Shown here: piece after piece, positions 61,896 to 64,000 of the stretch | Position numbering within the stretch: position 1 is the first letter of the stretch | Layout of the letters: each line of letters begins with the position of its first letter | NCBI RefSeq assembly: GCF_034134805.1 | Contig: NZ_CP139419.1 | Location: forward strand, 248,001 to 312,000 | Length of the DNA stretch: 64,000 bases | From: Streptococcus sp. S5 | Lineage (GTDB): Bacteria; Bacillota; Bacilli; Lactobacillales; Streptococcaceae | Reading direction: 5' to 3' | Program-made: the position numbers and the translations under genes | The notes under the pieces: model-generated | The model's database searches: none | What the model was told of the DNA's origin: nothing | Seen by the model: the letters and a program-made list of their open reading frames with translations, nothing else

Positions 61896-62912
61896 TTATT
61901 TCCACTCATTTTCTTCTTTAAATTCATTGCTCATCATGTGGTGGATGGCTTCGCGGATATCTTTTCCTTCATAGATGACTTGGTAAATGGCTTGTGTAAT
62001 CGGCATGTAGACATCCAATTCTTGGGCCAGCTCGTGGGCGACTTTGGTCGTAGAGATCCCTTCAATGATCATACCCATGTTGGCTTCGATATCTTCCAAT
62101 TTTTCGCCACGTCCGAGAGCATCCCCAGCTCGCCAGTTGCGGGAATGGACAGAAGTTCCGGTAACGATCAGATCACCAACCCCAGACAAACCGCTATAGG
62201 TCAATGGGCTAGCTCCGAGCTTAACGCCAAGGCGCGTGATTTCAGCGAGACCGCGCGTGATGATGGCTGCTTTGGCATTGTCCCCATAACCAAGACCGTG
62301 CAGGGCTCCAGCTCCGACTGCGATGATATTCTTCAAGGCTCCAGCAGTTTCCACTCCGATAACATCTGTATTGGTATAGAGACGGAAGTAGTGATTGCTA
62401 AAGAGTTCTTGAACATAGCGTGCAGCTTCTAAATCTTTTGAAGCTGCTGTAATGAGGGTGATGTCCCGTACGATGGTCTCCTCTGCATGACTCGGTCCAG
62501 AAACGACCACTACTTCACTGCGAAGAGAAGCAGGGATTTCTTCTTCAAGGATTTGAGAAATCCGATCGTGTGTACCAGGTTCGAGCCCTTTAGAAGCGTG
62601 CATGACTGTGACAGGGTGATCCAGTGTTTCAGCGACTTGTTTAGCGACCAAGCGGGTCACCTTTGTAGGAACGACAAAAAGGATAGCATCCACGCCGTCC
62701 AAAGCTGCTTTCAGATCGGTCGTAGCAGTAATCTCTTCGCTAATAACGATGTCTTTGAAATAGCGTTGATTGGTATGAGCGGTATTGATTTCATCGATTT
62801 GTTCTTGGATATTTCCCCAGAGACGGACTTCATGGCCGTTATCATTGAGGACTTGTGAAAGGGCTGTTCCCCATGAACCAGGACCCAATACTGCAACGGT
62901 TTGTTTTTCCAT
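61896..62912 (-). CDS. gpsA: Glycerol-3-phosphate dehydrogenase [NAD(P)+]
   Basis: Reduces dihydroxyacetone phosphate to sn-glycerol-3-phosphate for phospholipid and teichoic acid synthesis. The 338-residue protein starts with [17 protein letters not shown] (NAD(P)-binding Rossmann loop), followed by [22 protein letters not shown], the catalytic Lys in [26 protein letters not shown] (cut over two segments), and a helical C-terminal domain. An ATG 12 bases earlier is less likely: GGAAG is well spaced for the one chosen. A structured leader lies upstream. Confidence 0.95.
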   Translation of the reverse strand: MEKQTVAVLGPGSWGTALSQVLNDNGHEVRLWGNIQEQIDEINTAHTNQRYFKDIVISEEITATTDLKAALDGVDAILFVVPTKVTRLVAKQVAETLDHPVTVMHASKGLEPGTHDRISQILEEEIPASLRSEVVVVSGPSHAEETIVRDITLITAASKDLEAARYVQELFSNHYFRLYTNTDVIGVETAGALKNIIAVGAGALHGLGYGDNAKAAIITRGLAEITRLGVKLGASPLTYSGLSGVGDLIVTGTSVHSRNWRAGDALGRGEKLEDIEANMGMIIEGISTTKVAHELAQELDVYMPITQAIYQVIYEGKDIREAIHHMMSNEFKEENEWK

Positions 62913-62938
62913 TGTATCTTCCATTTCTATGTCTATTT

Positions 62939-62998
62939 TTCAACAAGGCTAGAAATCTAGCGCTTGCGCCTTCGAAACGGCCAAATGTGTGCCTTGAA
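62939..62998 (-). promoter_or_regulatory. Structured leader of gpsA
   Basis: On the minus strand TTCAAGGC pairs with GCCTTG-TT-GAA and encloses a GCGC-AA-GCGC hairpin and a CTAGA/TCTAG hairpin, i.e. a three-way junction of 60 nt ending 27 bases before the start. A probable -10 (TAAAAT) lies near 63022. Confidence 0.5.
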
Positions 62999-63184
62999 GG
63001 ACGATTCTTTTTTCCTCTCTATTTTAACATAATATAGGTAAAAAAACTTGTATGATCATCAATTGTTTTGTGAGGAAGGTGAGAGTGATAAATAAAATCT
63101 ATCACGGTTTTAAAAAATACATATTAGACACTATCACTAATGGGTGGTAAGATAAGTAGTAGTTAAAATGAAGGAGGAATGAAT

Positions 63185-63874
63185 ATGTGCAGAACAATTG
63201 TTGGAGTATCCGCTAATCTCTGTCCGGTGGACCCGGAAGGGAAAAACCTTCATTCCTCTGTATCTAGTCAGTTTGCGGAAGGGATTCGTCAAGCAGGTGG
63301 ACTTCCAATGGTCATCCCGATGGGAGATCCTTCCTTAGTTAAGGACTATGTTGAAACGATTGATAAATTGATCTTAAGTGGAGGCCAAAATGTCGATCCT
63401 AGTCTCTATGGCGAAGAAAAAACCATCGAGAGCGATGATTACAATATCGAACGGGATCAATTTGAGCTTGCCCTACTGAAGGAAGCAGTACGCCAAAACA
63501 AACCGGTTCTAGGAATTTGCCGTGGGGTTCAGTTGATCAATGTGGCTTTTGGAGGAACACTCAACCAAGAGATCGAAGGGCATTGGCAAGGACTTCCGTT
63601 TGGGACTTCCCATTCTATCCAGACTAAAAAAGGCAGTGTGGTAGAGCAGCTTTTTGGACAGGCCAGTCGGATTAATTCCGTGCACCGTCAATGTATCAAG
63701 GATCTCGCACCGAATTTTCGTGTGACCGCCTTTGATCCGCGCGATCACACCATCGAAGCCATTGAAGCTGTAGATGGTCATCGCATTATGGGCTTGCAGT
63801 GGCACCCAGAATACTTGGTCAATGAAGAAAAAGGGAATTTAGAACTGTTTCGCTATTTGTTGCAGGAGTTATAA
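63185..63874 (+). CDS. Class-I amidotransferase-like gamma-glutamyl hydrolase (peptidase C26 family)
   Basis: A 229-residue cytoplasmic hydrolase of the PuuD / C26 family. The nucleophile C112 is in LGICRGVQLINVAFGG; the His-Glu pair is in LQWHPEYLV near the end, and LSGGQNVDPSLY is the oxyanion-side loop. All three catalytic residues are present. Members cleave gamma-glutamyl bonds (gamma-glutamyl-GABA or folate polyglutamate-like substrates); the substrate here is unknown. An ATG six bases earlier is too near AAGGAGG, so the second ATG was taken. It is flanked on the right by an insertion sequence. Confidence 0.88.
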   Translation: MCRTIVGVSANLCPVDPEGKNLHSSVSSQFAEGIRQAGGLPMVIPMGDPSLVKDYVETIDKLILSGGQNVDPSLYGEEKTIESDDYNIERDQFELALLKEAVRQNKPVLGICRGVQLINVAFGGTLNQEIEGHWQGLPFGTSHSIQTKKGSVVEQLFGQASRINSVHRQCIKDLAPNFRVTAFDPRDHTIEAIEAVDGHRIMGLQWHPEYLVNEEKGNLELFRYLLQEL

Positions 63875-63898
63875 TGAAGTGAGAGGTTGGCCTTGAAC

Positions 63899-64000
63899 TG
63901 CACCCCAAAAGTTAGACAGAAAAATCTAACTTTTGGGGTGTTTTTATTATGAAATTAACTTATAAAGATAAAGTTCAGATCTATGAACTTAGAAAACAAG
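63899..64000 (+). mobile_element. Left end of an IS3-family (IS150-like) insertion sequence
   Basis: TGCACCCCAAAAGTTAGACA resembles IS3/IS150-group termini, and its complement (TCTAACTTTTGGGGTG) lies directly inside it, making a subterminal hairpin. The transposase frame follows. The rest is beyond the window. Confidence 0.75.
63949..64000 (+). CDS. IS3-family transposase OrfA, N-terminal fragment
   Basis: Seventeen codons, starting MKLTYKDKVQIYELRKQ, typical of the helix-turn-helix N-terminus of IS150-type OrfA proteins. The frame is open to the window edge; whether the copy is intact cannot be told. A T run and hairpin precede it in place of a clear promoter. Confidence 0.75.
   Translation, partial: MKLTYKDKVQIYELRKQ

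Overview
The window is a stretch of chromosome from a low-GC Gram-positive coccus, almost certainly Streptococcus of the mitis/sanguinis group (an oral species such as S. parasanguinis or S. australis would fit; I cannot fix the species without a search). The reasons are the gene neighbourhoods pbp2A-rpmG-secE-nusG, ctsR-clpC, purA-csRNA-tadA-SRP RNA and dapH-deacetylase-fthC-galU-gpsA, a BgaA-type surface beta-galactosidase with a YSIRK-type signal and LPXTG anchor, and CiaR, CcpA and CtsR sites of streptococcal type.

Layout. 1-7741 is the distal part of a Wzy-dependent capsule or receptor-polysaccharide locus: a Stealth-family transferase tail, a DUF1919 protein, two GT2 glycosyltransferases, Wzy, Wzx, Glf and a Galf-type transferase. 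The first five genes are clearly more AT-rich than the rest. 7884-14270 holds two paralogous secreted cell-wall hydrolases built on six GBS_Bsp-like repeats, one with GH25 and C39-like domains and one with a CHAP domain. 14466-23452 is housekeeping: RluA-type pseudouridine synthase, PBP2a, zinc metallopeptidase, L33, SecE, NusG, a lipoprotein, tRNA-Cys, S2 and EF-Ts. 23961-25108 holds a small-multidrug-export family protein and Dpr, the latter with a PerR-like site. 25324-35968 encodes two wall-anchored glycosidases, a 2276-residue beta-galactosidase and a GH29 alpha-fucosidase, that share a C-terminal G5 module and sit behind a cre site. 36343-40120 is ctsR-clpC followed closely by an ECF S-component and a DUF4430 lipoprotein. 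41330-43961 is a nicotinamide riboside salvage operon, nadR-pnuC-nrtR, with a pair of palindromes flanking its promoter. 45255-51337 holds dusB, hslO, purA, a Cia-dependent small RNA, tadA, the SRP RNA and pgi. 51603-55124 encodes four membrane-anchored proteins with paired BamE/SmpA-like domains. 55190-63874 covers lysine/DAP synthesis, folate, a rhomboid protease, a C69 dipeptidase, GalU, GpsA and a class-I amidotransferase-like hydrolase. An IS3-family element starts at the right edge.

The least explained content is between genes. Two families of dispersed, strongly structured repeats occupy many of the longer intergenic gaps. One is a ~180 bp composite of three hairpins that looks like a bidirectional terminator, with six copies in two subfamilies. 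The other is a ~240 bp element with short terminal inverted repeats and a multi-branched fold, with three copies, one carrying an extra ~120 nt hairpin arm. In both families the copies differ by compensatory base changes in stems, so the folded form appears to be selected. With the four-gene paired-domain protein cluster, these are my best candidates for undescribed systems.
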